The notes: a model not told the origin generated them from the sequence alone. DNA of 64,000 bases from Variovorax sp. IB41 (GCF_016405905.1 NZ_JAEFCB010000008.1:219378-283377); one strand, 5' to 3'; counted from the first letter of the stretch, positions 44,487 through 53,239 are shown. Made by a program: numbers and translations.

Positions 44487-45524
44487 ATGAAATTGAACTG
44501 GTCCTATCGCTTGCCGAAAGAACGTCAGGTCGGCGCAAGAGCCCCTGTCGCAGACGCCGAAACGGTGCTCGTCGCCTTTCACTACGACAAGGCGGATTTC
44601 TACGAAAGCACGCTCGTCGCGCTCGACCGGACGACGGGTGAGGAACGCTGGCGCGCCACCATTCCCCACGTGCTCAGCGAGCCCGTGCTGGCGCCGGACG
44701 GCTCGGTGTACGTCAGCAGTTTTTCCGGAACGGTCCACGCCTTCGACCGCAGCGGCGGGAAGTTGTGGGACGGACCATGCGGCGATCGCAACATGGGCAG
44801 GCTTTGCCTCGTCGGGAACGACCGGCTCGCCGTTGCGGAGGCCGGCGGCGGCGCGTCCAAGACGTGGTGCCTCGACATGCGCACAGGCTCGAAGGTGTGG
44901 GCTTTCGATAACCAGGGCCACAGCTACGCCCTCGCCGCGAGCAACGGCCGTGTCGTTCACGCGACGGTGCTTGCGAAGGGCGCAGGCGTTCGCCTCCATT
45001 GCGTGGACACGTCGAGCGGGCGCGCGCTCTGGGCCGTCGACAGCGCGGAGTGGATGTTCCATCCGGTCGTGCAGGACCAGACCGTTTTGATCGGCGCCCG
45101 CGGATCGCTGCGCGCCTATTCATTGCAGACCGGCGAGCTGCTTGCAAGGCTGGACCTCGGAGACAAGGAAGCCATCGACGGGCAACTGCAGGTCGCGGGC
45201 GACCGCATCTACTTCGGCACGGATGCGGGGCGCGTTCGCTGTGCGGTGCTGCAGCGCAAGCGATCCTTTTTCAAGACCAGGCTCTCGCTCGAGAGCGCAT
45301 GGCAGGCCGCATGCGAAGGCGGCATTCGCGGGCGGCCGGTCGTGGCGGGCGACGCATTGGCAGTGCTCACGCCGGAGGAGGGGATCTTCTTTCTGGATAC
45401 GGCCACCGGGCAGAGCCTTTCGGCGCTCAAGATGGGCAAGGGCGATGGCGGCGGGTTGCTGTATGACCGCGAGTGGCTCTATGGGGCGCTGGGGCGGGAG
45501 ATTCGGGCCTTCGGTCCTGGGTGA
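44487..45524 (+). CDS. Cytoplasmic PQQ-like beta-propeller protein
   Basis: A 345-residue protein made of repeats of the PQQ/WD-like type (LVALDRTTGEERW, VHAFDRSGGKLWDG, LHCVDTSSGRALWA, LRAYSLQTGELLA, IFFLDTATGQSLSAL), about seven blades. It has no signal peptide and no residues specific to PQQ dehydrogenases, so it is a binding or scaffold propeller rather than a quinoprotein enzyme. Its partner upstream is the SUKH-like gene. The start is uncertain by some residues as the frame is open to 44265. Confidence 0.75.
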   Translation: MKLNWSYRLPKERQVGARAPVADAETVLVAFHYDKADFYESTLVALDRTTGEERWRATIPHVLSEPVLAPDGSVYVSSFSGTVHAFDRSGGKLWDGPCGDRNMGRLCLVGNDRLAVAEAGGGASKTWCLDMRTGSKVWAFDNQGHSYALAASNGRVVHATVLAKGAGVRLHCVDTSSGRALWAVDSAEWMFHPVVQDQTVLIGARGSLRAYSLQTGELLARLDLGDKEAIDGQLQVAGDRIYFGTDAGRVRCAVLQRKRSFFKTRLSLESAWQAACEGGIRGRPVVAGDALAVLTPEEGIFFLDTATGQSLSALKMGKGDGGGLLYDREWLYGALGREIRAFGPG

Positions 45525-45593
45525 CTTCCTCTGAGAGGCGATTCGCGGCGGATTGCCTTCGATTCGAGCAGCGCTAGCCAAGCAAGCCGTCGG

Positions 45594-46115
45594 CTAGTAG
45601 CGCATGTTCGAAACGGGAGAGATCGCTGCGCTATAGATGAGAAGAACGGAAGAGGGCGCTGCAATCAGAAGTGCGACCAGGCTGCTGACGAGGCAGGTCA
45701 CAGCCAGCCGGCCGTTGCCACGAAGCCATGAAGCGACTGCATAGAGAAGCGGGGCAGCCGCGCCGACGACCGGCAGGAATGCCACGAACATCGGAGTGAG
45801 TCTGTTGCTTGCGAATGCCGCGAAAAAGATGAGCGTGAGGATGAGGATCAAGTGAAGCAGCATGAATCTGGCGCGAGGATTCCTGAGCTTCGCGATCCAG
45901 TAGACGGCATACAGCGGGTAGGTGATCCCTCCTGAAAATTGCAGCCACTCGATGCTTGCAAGTCTCGAAGAGACAACTGCGTCGTAAACGATGGGTGGCA
46001 GCAGAACGACAAAGAGAGCAACGAATGCGTGAAGCGCGAATGTGCCCAGAACAGACGGCCAGCGTGCTTTGCGGCCGTCAGGCCCGTTCGAGTCGTGTGG
46101 GTCAAAAATGGTCAT
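45594..46115 (-). CDS. Hypothetical multi-helix membrane protein
   Basis: A 173-residue membrane protein with about five hydrophobic segments separated by short loops and no recognised motif. Its ATG overlaps the stop of the preceding small CxxC protein gene (ATGA). Base composition is visibly lower in GC than the rest of the window, and codon third positions are less biased, suggesting acquisition from elsewhere. Confidence 0.65.
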   Translation of the reverse strand: MTIFDPHDSNGPDGRKARWPSVLGTFALHAFVALFVVLLPPIVYDAVVSSRLASIEWLQFSGGITYPLYAVYWIAKLRNPRARFMLLHLILILTLIFFAAFASNRLTPMFVAFLPVVGAAAPLLYAVASWLRGNGRLAVTCLVSSLVALLIAAPSSVLLIYSAAISPVSNMRY

Positions 46116-46357
46116 GCCCTGAACCAGTGGGCGTGCATTCTTCCCAGAAACTCGGCGGTGATGGGGGCCTCCGATGCAGATCCGATTATCGAGTCGATGC
46201 CACATCTTGGACATATCGCGGTCGAGTTCAGGTCAACCCATTCGATGATTTCCGTTGGCGGAAATATCGCGAGGCAATAGAAGCATCCACAGAGATTGCT
46301 GGTCTCGATTTGACTTCTATGGTTACTGCTGAACGCGTGCGCAGAGATGATGTCCAT
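46112..46357 (-). CDS. Small two-CxxC zinc-ribbon-like cytoplasmic protein
   Basis: An 81-residue protein with CFYC (about residues 28-31) and CPRCG (about 52-56), the latter followed by IDSIIGSA, a pattern seen in a family of small uncharacterised zinc-binding proteins (F-C-x-x-C ... CPxCGID). Start ATG 46357 gives the conserved N-terminus; the frame is open further upstream without coding signs. It is translationally coupled to the membrane protein gene that follows and shares its lower GC content. Confidence 0.7.
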   Translation of the reverse strand: MDIISAHAFSSNHRSQIETSNLCGCFYCLAIFPPTEIIEWVDLNSTAICPRCGIDSIIGSASEAPITAEFLGRMHAHWFRA

Positions 46358-46430
46358 TGTTGCTATTGAAGGCCGAGAGAACACGAATCTGGTGCCGAGC
46401 CGGATGTTCGTTTCCGGTCGATGTCCTGGC

Positions 46431-46745
46431 TCAACTGCGGTCGAAAACGAACTCGACCTCGCGCTTCGCCGACGCAATGTCCTGAACCGCGGTGTCCGGA
46501 GCCACGACGAAGAGCGATCCCCGCGCAGGCACCTCATAGGGGCTGAAGACGACAGCCACCTCCTTGCCCGCGATGCGGCAGTGCAGCGCCGTATGGGTCG
46601 AGGAGTACTGCAGAAAACGCGAAGCCACGACGGCGTTCACCAGGTCTTCGATGCTGCATCGATCGGGCAGCTCGAACGTTCGTGCCAGCGGCCCCATCTG
46701 GTCGTCCTGTGCGCAACACGCTTGCCGATGGACTTCGATCTTCAT
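46431..46745 (-). CDS. Hypothetical protein
   Basis: A 104-residue soluble protein with an alternating strand/helix pattern (LARTFELPDRCSIEDLVNAVV, then IAGKEVAVVF). I do not recognise it. It has a plausible ATG at 46745 and coding-like composition, and lies alone between the lower-GC pair and an HTH gene. Confidence 0.6.
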   Translation of the reverse strand: MKIEVHRQACCAQDDQMGPLARTFELPDRCSIEDLVNAVVASRFLQYSSTHTALHCRIAGKEVAVVFSPYEVPARGSLFVVAPDTAVQDIASAKREVEFVFDRS

Positions 46746-46812
46746 GTCGCTTCTCCGTTACGAAGGCCCGTGCCCGCATGGCGCGTCTGTCGCATCTTTC
46801 GCGCCGGTCGGT

Positions 46813-47082
46813 TCACGAGGCAGGCTGCTCGCCGTCCGCAAGCTGCAGCTTCGTCGCGATGCCATAGAGCGCCAGCATGCCCAGCACGTGCCCGATGGCG
46901 ACGCCCGGCTCGCCCGATTCGATCCGCGCGATCGTCTGCACATGAACGCCCAATCGCGCGGCGGCGGCCGACTGGCCTTCGCCGGCACGGGTGCGCGCCA
47001 GCTTGGCCTCTGCCCCCATGTGCCTGATCGCCTGGAGGGCGCCGCCGTCGATGTCTGCCGAGATGCGTTTGCCTTGAGCCAT
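46813..47082 (-). CDS. XRE/HipB-like helix-turn-helix protein
   Basis: An 89-residue DNA-binding protein; the HTH is in the middle (ARTRAGEGQSAAAARLGVHVQTIARIESG) and the tail HVLGMLALYGIATKL resembles HipB-type antitoxins. No HipA-like kinase gene is next to it, so it is an orphan here. It is divergent from the GIY-YIG gene with about 30 bases between starts. Confidence 0.8.
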   Translation of the reverse strand: MAQGKRISADIDGGALQAIRHMGAEAKLARTRAGEGQSAAAARLGVHVQTIARIESGEPGVAIGHVLGMLALYGIATKLQLADGEQPAS

Positions 47083-47111
47083 GCCTTGGATTGTCGCTGC
47101 ACAATCCAGCC

Positions 47112-47408
47112 GTGCCCCGAACCCAGCCAGACTCTCAGCCCGCGCCCGTGCCCGCCTCCACACCGTATTGGCTCTATCTCCTGGAGTGCGAAGGCGGCGT
47201 GTACTACGCGGGAATCGCGCTCGATGTGGAGCAGCGCTTCTTTCAGCATGTCTTCGGGCTGGGCGCCAAGTTCACGCGCGCGCGGCCTCCGTTGCGCGTG
47301 CTTGCCGCCCGCGTCTACCCGGACAAGGGCGCCGCATTGCGGGCGGAGCTCCAGGTCAAGGCCCTGCCTCGAACCCGAAAGCTCGCCTTCTTCGAGGCGG
47401 CTGCATAG
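47112..47408 (+). CDS. GIY-YIG nuclease-family protein (UPF0213/YhbQ-like)
   Basis: A roughly 98-residue GIY-YIG domain protein: YWLYLLECEGGVYYAGIALDVEQRFFQH supplies the GIY-YIG strands (with V in place of I and A in place of the second I region), the catalytic arginine region and the histidine, and GAKFTRARPPLRVLA is diagnostic of the YhbQ branch. Catalytic glutamate is probably in AELQVK. Start is uncertain: GTG at 47112 is taken, a TTG at 47091 is possible, and the first 25 residues are disordered. Confidence 0.8.
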   Translation: MPRTQPDSQPAPVPASTPYWLYLLECEGGVYYAGIALDVEQRFFQHVFGLGAKFTRARPPLRVLAARVYPDKGAALRAELQVKALPRTRKLAFFEAAA

Positions 47409-47439
47409 CGCGCGATCGCGGTACAGGAAAGAAAAAAGT

Positions 47440-49119
47440 ATGACGATCAAACTGCTTCTGGATTTCCTCTCGTCTGTCCGCAGAACGGCGTTGCTGCGCA
47501 TCCCCGCCCGGTCCGTGCTTCGCTCGACCGTGGCCCTCGCCTTCGCGGTCGCACTCGCAGCGTGCTCGAGCCTGCCTCCGCGGATCGCCACCCCGCCGAG
47601 CGAGGCCATCGGCAGCTACGCGCAGACGCCCCTGGCCGCCCTCACGCAGAAGGTGCTTCCCACCGACGGCCGCTCGGGTTTTCTTCTGCAGCCCTACGGC
47701 CCCAATTCGTTCGCCACGCGCATCGAACTGACCAAGCTCGCCAGCCGCAGCCTCGACGTGCAGTACTACCTCCTGCAGGGCGACAACACCGGCCGCTCCC
47801 TGATGCGCGCGATGCGCGACGCCGCAGCGCGCGGCGTTCGCGTGCGCCTTTTGGTCGACGACCTCTACACCTCCGGCGAAGACGACCTGCTGCTGGGCCT
47901 TGCCAGCTACCCCAACGTCGAGGTGCGCCTGTTCAACCCGTTCCCCGGCGGGCGCGGCAGCCAGCTCACCCGCTTCATCAGCTCCGGCCTGGAGTTCCGC
48001 CGCGTGAACCGGCGCATGCACAACAAGCTCTTCGTCGCGGACAACGCGGCCGCCGTCGCCGGTGGCCGCAACATGGCCGACGAGTACGTGATGAATGCCG
48101 AGGGCAGCAACTTCATCGACATGGACACGTTCGTGGCCGGCCCGGTGGTGCGCGACCTGTCCGCCGAGTTCGACCATTACTGGAACAGCGAGGTCGTCTA
48201 CCCGCTGGAGCGCATCGCGCACAGTTCATCGAGCCGCGCGCAGCTGCAGGACAACTTCGAGCGCCAGACCGCGAACGCGAGGCCCCCCACGGCGACCGAG
48301 ATGCCGCAGGACGGCAGGCCGACCCATCCGACCGACGGCGATCCGGCCCTCGTGCCACTGGAGATCGTGCCCATGCTCAACCTGCCCTTCGAGCTGGCGA
48401 ACGGCCGCTTGAGCCCGCTGCTGTGGGCCAACGCGCGGGTGCTGTTCGATCCGCTGACCAAGACAGAGGGGCTCAACGAGCGCGAAGGCTCGATCAAGGG
48501 CACCGTCACCGAAGGCGTCATCCACTGGCTCATGGGCGCCGACAAGAACATCAAGATGGTGTCGCCGTATTTCGTGCCGAGCGACGAGGCGGTGGCCAAT
48601 CTCGTGCGGGCACGCAAGGCGGGGCTGGGGGTGGAACTGGTGACCAATTCGCTCGCATCGACCGACGAGCCCTGGGTCTACGTGGGCTACTGGCCGCACA
48701 TCAAGGCGCTGCTGGCCGCGGGCGTCACCATCTACGAGATCAGCCCGTCGCTGAGCGTCAAGCGCCGCAAGCTCGGCATCTTCGGGCACCGCACCGGCGC
48801 GCTGCACATGAAGAACGCGATCCTCGATCACAAGGAGGTGTTCCTCGGCTCGATGAACCTCGACCCGCGCTCGGCCAGGCTCAACACCGAGCTGGGCCTG
48901 ATCATCCAGAGCGAGGAAATGGCGCGGCAGCTCGAGAGCTTCGCGGATGCGGGCAGCGTCTACACGCTGCGCCTGAATGCCGCCAGCCAGAACGTCGAAT
49001 GGGTGGAGGAAGACGACGACGGCAAGCAGACGGTCTTCGACGTGCCGCCGGAAACCACCGCGTGGCAGCGCCTGCGATTGCGCCTGCTGGCGCCGTTCAT
49101 TCCCGAGCAGGAGCTCTAG
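47440..49119 (+). CDS. Phospholipase D-family cardiolipin synthase-like lipoprotein (ClsC-like)
   Basis: A 559-residue protein with a long N-terminus and lipobox LAAC (C42), so it should be a lipoprotein. Two HKD active-site motifs are present: HNKLFVADN (H194, K196, D201) and HMKNAILD (H456, K458), each followed by a serine-containing GG/GSMN segment. The layout matches ClsC/YmdC, which makes cardiolipin by phosphatidyl transfer. Some relatives are only general phospholipases. The ribosome site (ggaaagaa) is near ATG 47440. Confidence 0.88.
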   Translation: MTIKLLLDFLSSVRRTALLRIPARSVLRSTVALAFAVALAACSSLPPRIATPPSEAIGSYAQTPLAALTQKVLPTDGRSGFLLQPYGPNSFATRIELTKLASRSLDVQYYLLQGDNTGRSLMRAMRDAAARGVRVRLLVDDLYTSGEDDLLLGLASYPNVEVRLFNPFPGGRGSQLTRFISSGLEFRRVNRRMHNKLFVADNAAAVAGGRNMADEYVMNAEGSNFIDMDTFVAGPVVRDLSAEFDHYWNSEVVYPLERIAHSSSSRAQLQDNFERQTANARPPTATEMPQDGRPTHPTDGDPALVPLEIVPMLNLPFELANGRLSPLLWANARVLFDPLTKTEGLNEREGSIKGTVTEGVIHWLMGADKNIKMVSPYFVPSDEAVANLVRARKAGLGVELVTNSLASTDEPWVYVGYWPHIKALLAAGVTIYEISPSLSVKRRKLGIFGHRTGALHMKNAILDHKEVFLGSMNLDPRSARLNTELGLIIQSEEMARQLESFADAGSVYTLRLNAASQNVEWVEEDDDGKQTVFDVPPETTAWQRLRLRLLAPFIPEQEL

Positions 49120-49128
49120 GGCTCGAGC

Positions 49129-49515
49129 TCAGCGCGGCGCCGCGGGGCGCAGCCGCCGCAGGCGCACGGTGAGTTCCTTCACCAGCTGAAGCTCGCCGCG
49201 CCGCTGCGCCACGTCGAGCGCTTTCGCAAACGCCTTCTCGGCCGTCGCGTTGTCGCCCAATGCCAGCGCGATGAGCCCGTGCAGCCGGCCCGCGGCCGTG
49301 AAGTCCGGATCGAAGGCCAGCGCCTTCTCGACGTGTGCAAGGGCCGTCTGCGGGTCCTCCCGCCGGTGGTAGGCGAGCGCGAGGCTCATGCGCAGCAGCG
49401 CACCGTCGCGGCCCGCGGCCAGCATGCGCTCCAGCGCTTCGGGCGAGGGGCCGGGCGGGGACGAAGAAGGTGAAAGAGAAGGTGAAGGGGCGGGTGGCGT
49501 GGTCGGCGTGGTCAT
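49129..49515 (-). CDS. TPR-repeat protein
   Basis: A 128-residue protein: a proline/serine-rich first 30 residues followed by two to three tetratricopeptide repeats (LALAYHRREDPQTALAHVEKALAFDPDF; LIALALGDNATAEKAFAKALDVA). Such small TPR proteins serve as binding adaptors; the partner is unknown. It converges on the ClsC-like gene with only 9 bases between stops. Confidence 0.8.
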   Translation of the reverse strand: MTTPTTPPAPSPSLSPSSSPPGPSPEALERMLAAGRDGALLRMSLALAYHRREDPQTALAHVEKALAFDPDFTAAGRLHGLIALALGDNATAEKAFAKALDVAQRRGELQLVKELTVRLRRLRPAAPR

Positions 49516-49594
49516 GTGGTCAAGGCCCCTGGCATTGAAGGTTTGTTGCCAAAGAATACGTCTTGCACGCGGCACCGGTGAATAAACTGCGCCG

Positions 49595-49741
49595 ATGAAA
49601 AGCAAGAGCCTGGGCATCGGAGCGGGCCTGGCCGTGGGCGTTGCCATCGGCCTGGCACTGGACAACATCGGCATGGGAATCGGCATCGGGCTCGCGCTGG
49701 GCATCGCGGCGTCCCTGGCCATCGACAGGAAGGACAAATGA
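49595..49741 (+). CDS. Small glycine-rich membrane protein
   Basis: A 48-residue protein, MKSKSLGIGAG followed by one long glycine/alanine/isoleucine hydrophobic stretch that could form a helical hairpin, ending in the charged DRKDK. Such glycine-zipper-like peptides occur often beside unrelated genes. The coding evidence is the clean ATG-to-stop frame and the tight spacing (4 bases) to the following gene. Confidence 0.6.
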   Translation: MKSKSLGIGAGLAVGVAIGLALDNIGMGIGIGLALGIAASLAIDRKDK

Positions 49742-49745
49742 AGTC

Positions 49746-50102
49746 ATGAGCGCGGCGAACGATGCGGACGACATGGAGACCTGGCTCCTGGAAGCCGGCG
49801 ACGAGATCATCGGGAAGAGGGCGGCGCAAGGCGAGGCATCGCTCACGCCCGCCGAGCAGGCCATCCATTGCATGTGGGCCCTCGACTACGCCGTGAGGAA
49901 CGCGGGCTCTCTCGATGCGCTGGAAGACGTGCACGAGACGGCGATCGAAGACCTCGCGGCCTTTGCCCGCGCGCAGAAGATCGGCGTGCTCTCCACGCTG
50001 CTCGATCAAACCGCCGATGAAGAAGCCTTCATCGATGCGTACTACGAGCAGTTCGACGCAGCCTGCACGGCGCTGAAGAGCCGCTACGAGGGCCTGCACT
50101 GA
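49746..50102 (+). CDS. DMP19-like hypothetical protein
   Basis: A 118-residue acidic helical protein. The segment AEQAIHCMWALDYAVRNAGSLDALEDV recalls the DMP19 (DUF4375) family, in which a W followed by an acidic stretch opens the domain; some members mimic DNA or act as immunity proteins. The match is by pattern only. It is co-directional with the small glycine-rich gene four bases upstream. Confidence 0.55.
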   Translation: MSAANDADDMETWLLEAGDEIIGKRAAQGEASLTPAEQAIHCMWALDYAVRNAGSLDALEDVHETAIEDLAAFARAQKIGVLSTLLDQTADEEAFIDAYYEQFDAACTALKSRYEGLH

Positions 50103-50287
50103 GCGGGCAGCGGCTCCGTCCGCGTCAATGCGCCGGCCCGCCCGCCGCCCGCGCCATCGATGCCGCCAGCGCCCCCACGCGCGCGAGCGCCTGCCGGTGC
50201 GTGGCACCGCGGCCGGGCCTGTAGCGCGTCGATGCCGCGGTGCAGGGCGTCGATATGATCGGCGCCAAACAACCGCGGAGACCGGCG

Positions 50288-51841
50288 ATGCGTGTGCACG
50301 GAAAGACAGCTTCTTCACTGGCTCACCTCGCAACTGCCCTGTTGCTCGCAGCGCTGCCGCTCAAGGCCGCGCTGGCCGACGAGCCCGCTGCGTGGCCCAC
50401 CGCCGGCTGGGCCACGAGCACGCCCGAGGAACAAGGCATGGACTCGGCGGCGCTTGCCAGGCTGGTCGAACGCAGCGGAGCGAACAGCCTGGACAGCATC
50501 CTCGTCACGCGCCACGGCAAGCTGGTCGCCGAGGCCTACTACGCGCCGTACCGTGCGGGCCTGAAGCACACGGTCAACTCCGTCACCAAGGCCGTCGTCG
50601 GCACGCTCACCGGCATGGCCATTCAAGACGGCCTGCTGGCCTCGCGCGACCAGCCCGTGCTCGAGTTCTTTTCCGACCGCACGGTGGCCAACGCCGATGC
50701 CGCCAAGAAGTCGATCACCCTCGGGCACCTGCTCGACCAGACCTCGGGCCTCGACTGGAAGGAAAAGCTCGACGCCAGCGTGCCCGAGAGCCTGATCCAG
50801 CTACGCCGCAGCCGCGACTGGCAGGGCTTTGTGCTCGACCGCCCGATGGCGCAGGCGCCCGGCGCCGGCTTCAACTACAACAGCGGCAACTCGCACCTGC
50901 TGTCGGCCATCGTCGCGAAGAAGACCGGCGGCAGCACGCTGGCCTATGCGCAGAAACGCCTGTTCGCGCCGCTGGGTATCGGCGATGTGCGCTGGATCAA
51001 GGACCCGCAGGGCATCGAGGCCGGCGGCTTCGGCCTCTACCTGCAGCCGCGCGACATGGCGAAGATCGGCTACCTCTACTTGCGCAAGGGCCAGTGGGCG
51101 GGCCGGCAACTGCTGCCCGCCGAATGGGTGGAGAAGGTGTTCAGCGCTTCCGTCGACATGGGCTTCGGTGCGACGCCGGCCTACAGCTACGCCAATGGTT
51201 GGTGGACCATTCCGGAGAAGCGCGCCTACATCGCGGCGGGCTACAACCGGCAACTGATCGTCGTGCTGCCCGAGGTCGACGTGGTCGCCGTGACCACGAG
51301 CCGGCGCAACTTCCCGATGGCGCCGTTCATCGACATGGTCGTCGCCGCCGCGCGCTCGGCGCAGCCGCTTCCCGCGGACACCGCCGCACAGGCGCAGTTG
51401 GCGGACCGCATCCGCGATGCGGCCATCGAGAAGCCGAGCGCGGTCACGCCCGCACCCGAGCTCGCGGCCGCGGTCTCCGGCAAGGTCTGGCAGTTCGATC
51501 GCAACATGCTGGGCATCAGGAGCCTGGTGCTCGACCTGAAGGCCGCGACGCCGAGCTACGAGATCGTGTTCGACGGCAAGGAGTCCGGCGCAACTGCGCA
51601 ACCGTTGGCAGGACCGATCGGCCTGGACGGCCTTTTCCGCATCAACGACAAGGCCCCCAACGCGCCCGTTGCAGTCAAGGGCCACTGGCTGGACGCGCAG
51701 AGCTTTCGCATCGACTCGCGCGTGCTCGGCGAAGACGAGGTGGCGATGTACACCCTGCGCTTCGACGGACAGCGCGTGAACGTGGCCTTCGAGAACAACC
51801 GCGGCTTGAGGGCGCACATGCAAGGCAGGGCAGCGGAGTAG
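50288..51841 (+). CDS. Exported serine beta-lactamase-fold hydrolase
   Basis: A 517-residue protein with a signal peptide (cleavage near ALADE) and the class C beta-lactamase/esterase fold: catalytic SVTK (S98, K101) and YNSGN (Y197) are present, and a later HxG-like GWWTIPEK marks the third region. The C-terminal 130 residues form an extra beta domain. Relatives are esterases, DD-peptidases or amidases and not usually resistance enzymes. ATG 50288 precedes the signal peptide directly. Confidence 0.87.
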   Translation: MRVHGKTASSLAHLATALLLAALPLKAALADEPAAWPTAGWATSTPEEQGMDSAALARLVERSGANSLDSILVTRHGKLVAEAYYAPYRAGLKHTVNSVTKAVVGTLTGMAIQDGLLASRDQPVLEFFSDRTVANADAAKKSITLGHLLDQTSGLDWKEKLDASVPESLIQLRRSRDWQGFVLDRPMAQAPGAGFNYNSGNSHLLSAIVAKKTGGSTLAYAQKRLFAPLGIGDVRWIKDPQGIEAGGFGLYLQPRDMAKIGYLYLRKGQWAGRQLLPAEWVEKVFSASVDMGFGATPAYSYANGWWTIPEKRAYIAAGYNRQLIVVLPEVDVVAVTTSRRNFPMAPFIDMVVAAARSAQPLPADTAAQAQLADRIRDAAIEKPSAVTPAPELAAAVSGKVWQFDRNMLGIRSLVLDLKAATPSYEIVFDGKESGATAQPLAGPIGLDGLFRINDKAPNAPVAVKGHWLDAQSFRIDSRVLGEDEVAMYTLRFDGQRVNVAFENNRGLRAHMQGRAAE

Positions 51842-51867
51842 TCGCAGTTGCCAAGCACCAGGAGGCC

Positions 51868-52722
51868 TCAGGCATGCGCGGGCGCCTTCGCGCCGATCAG
51901 CCAGCAGGCCGCCGTGAAGTGCACTTCATCCCCCTGCACGAACGGCTCGAAGGCGGTGCGCAAGGTGCCGATGACCTGCCGGCGTGTCGCTTCGTCCGCG
52001 TCCTCCAGGACCTGGCCGACGGCGCCGAGCCGCGTGAAATAGCCGACCAGGTCTTTCTCGGGAAAGGTGCAGTCCACGTCGATTGGCTGGATGTCGATTT
52101 CGGTCCATCCACTGGCTTGCAGGATGGACGCGACACGATGCCGGTCCGCAAACGCGAACTGCCCCGGCGCCCCCGGCTGCCGCGCCGGCATGTTCGGCAG
52201 CAACCGCGCCGCCGCGCGCTCGGCCGTCGTCATGTACGGGTTCTCCGCGGCGCTTCGCCATGCGACGGCCTGCAGCCGCGCACCGGCGTTCGCCGCGCGG
52301 CGCAGGTTCGCGAAGGCCGCCACGGGGTCGTCGAAGAACATCACGCCAAAGCGCGAAATGACGAGGTCGAAGCGCGCGGGCTCGAAGGCGTGCGTCTGCA
52401 CGTCGGCGGCGACGAAGCGGGCGGTCGAGCCTTCGTGCGCGGCGCGTTCGCGGGCCACCGCGATCATCGGCTGCGAGATATCGACGCCGAGGCATTCGCC
52501 CTGCGCGCCGGCCGCCCGCGCCGCAGCGAGCGTCGTGCCACCCGTGCCGCAGCCCACGTCGAGCACCCGGCGCGCCGACGTGGCGCGCACCGTGTCGGCG
52601 AGCAGGTCTTCGAACGAGGCGAACATCCGGTCGAGCGTCGCCTGCCCGTCGATCCATGCGCGGCCGGCGCGTCCGTTCCAGAGTGCGGCCTGTTCGTTGT
52701 CGTTCGATTGCTGAGCGTTCAT
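51868..52722 (-). CDS. Class I SAM-dependent methyltransferase
   Basis: A 284-residue methyltransferase with motif I RVLDVGCGTGGTT (about 52-64), acidic motif GVDIS and post-I FDLVISRFGVMFFDD. The substrate is unknown; the general pattern resembles small-molecule methyltransferases. It is divergent from a MerR gene whose operator-like palindrome lies in the shared 79-base gap, so it is probably the regulated gene. ATG 52722 is chosen over the frame start at 52782, which would run through that palindrome. Confidence 0.85.
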   Translation of the reverse strand: MNAQQSNDNEQAALWNGRAGRAWIDGQATLDRMFASFEDLLADTVRATSARRVLDVGCGTGGTTLAAARAAGAQGECLGVDISQPMIAVARERAAHEGSTARFVAADVQTHAFEPARFDLVISRFGVMFFDDPVAAFANLRRAANAGARLQAVAWRSAAENPYMTTAERAAARLLPNMPARQPGAPGQFAFADRHRVASILQASGWTEIDIQPIDVDCTFPEKDLVGYFTRLGAVGQVLEDADEATRRQVIGTLRTAFEPFVQGDEVHFTAACWLIGAKAPAHA

Positions 52723-52776
52723 GGTCCTGATCCTTTGATGTGCCTCGAAAAAGGAGGCGGTGGCTAGACTGTGCAA

Positions 52777-52794
52777 CTTCAAGTCGACTTGAGG
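52777..52794. promoter_or_regulatory. SoxR-box-like operator of the MerR/methyltransferase pair
   Basis: An 18-base near-palindrome (cttcaag / cttgagg around tcga) lies between the divergent MerR and methyltransferase genes. It resembles the SoxR-box pattern CCTCAAG-N4-CTTGAGG with one mismatch. On the minus strand a TTGACC -35 element is directly upstream with a longer-than-usual spacer, as expected of MerR-activated promoters. Confidence 0.65.
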
Positions 52795-52801
52795 TCAAGA
52801 G

Positions 52802-53239
52802 GTGCAACATCTGGACATCGCCGAGGTGGCACGGCAATCGGGCATTCCGGCCTCGACGCTGCGGTTCTACGACGAAAAGGGGCTGATCGCCTCCACCGGC
52901 CGGCGCGGCCTGCGCCGCCTGTTCGACCCCGGCGTGCTGGAGCGCCTGGCGCTCATCACGGTGGGGCGCGCCGCTGGTTTTTCGCTCAATGAAATCGCGC
53001 GCATGTTCGCGCCCGAGGGCGGCCCGCGCATCGACCGGCAGATGCTCGCGGCCAAGGCCGACGAGCTCGACCGCACCATCCGCAAGCTCGGCGCCCTGCG
53101 CGACGGCCTGCGCCACGCGGCCGTGTGCCCCGCGCCGAGCCACATGGCGTGCCCCACGTTCCGACGCATCCTGAAGGCGGCCGCATCGGGTGCCATCGGC
53201 GGGCGAAAGAGGAAAACCCCCCACCCGCCGGGGAACTGA
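52802..53239 (+). CDS. MerR-family transcriptional regulator
   Basis: A 145-residue regulator with the MerR winged HTH (LDIAEVARQSGIPASTLRFYDEKGL) and a short dimer helix. Two cysteines, C109 and C117 (AVCPAPSHMAC), may form a redox or metal site; they do not match the four-cysteine [2Fe-2S] cluster of SoxR. GTG start. It is divergent from the methyltransferase gene and probably activates it through the palindrome between them. The C-terminus is basic. Confidence 0.85.
   Translation: MQHLDIAEVARQSGIPASTLRFYDEKGLIASTGRRGLRRLFDPGVLERLALITVGRAAGFSLNEIARMFAPEGGPRIDRQMLAAKADELDRTIRKLGALRDGLRHAAVCPAPSHMACPTFRRILKAAASGAIGGRKRKTPHPPGN

Noticed and set aside
46564..47439. N-terminal extension of the ClsC-like ORF
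   Set aside because: This part is antisense to other genes and out of character; the ATG at 47440 with lipobox 42 residues on is the natural start.
50240..50287. Upstream ATG for the beta-lactamase-fold gene
   Set aside because: It would put 16 extra residues before the signal peptide; the ATG at 50288 starts directly at it.
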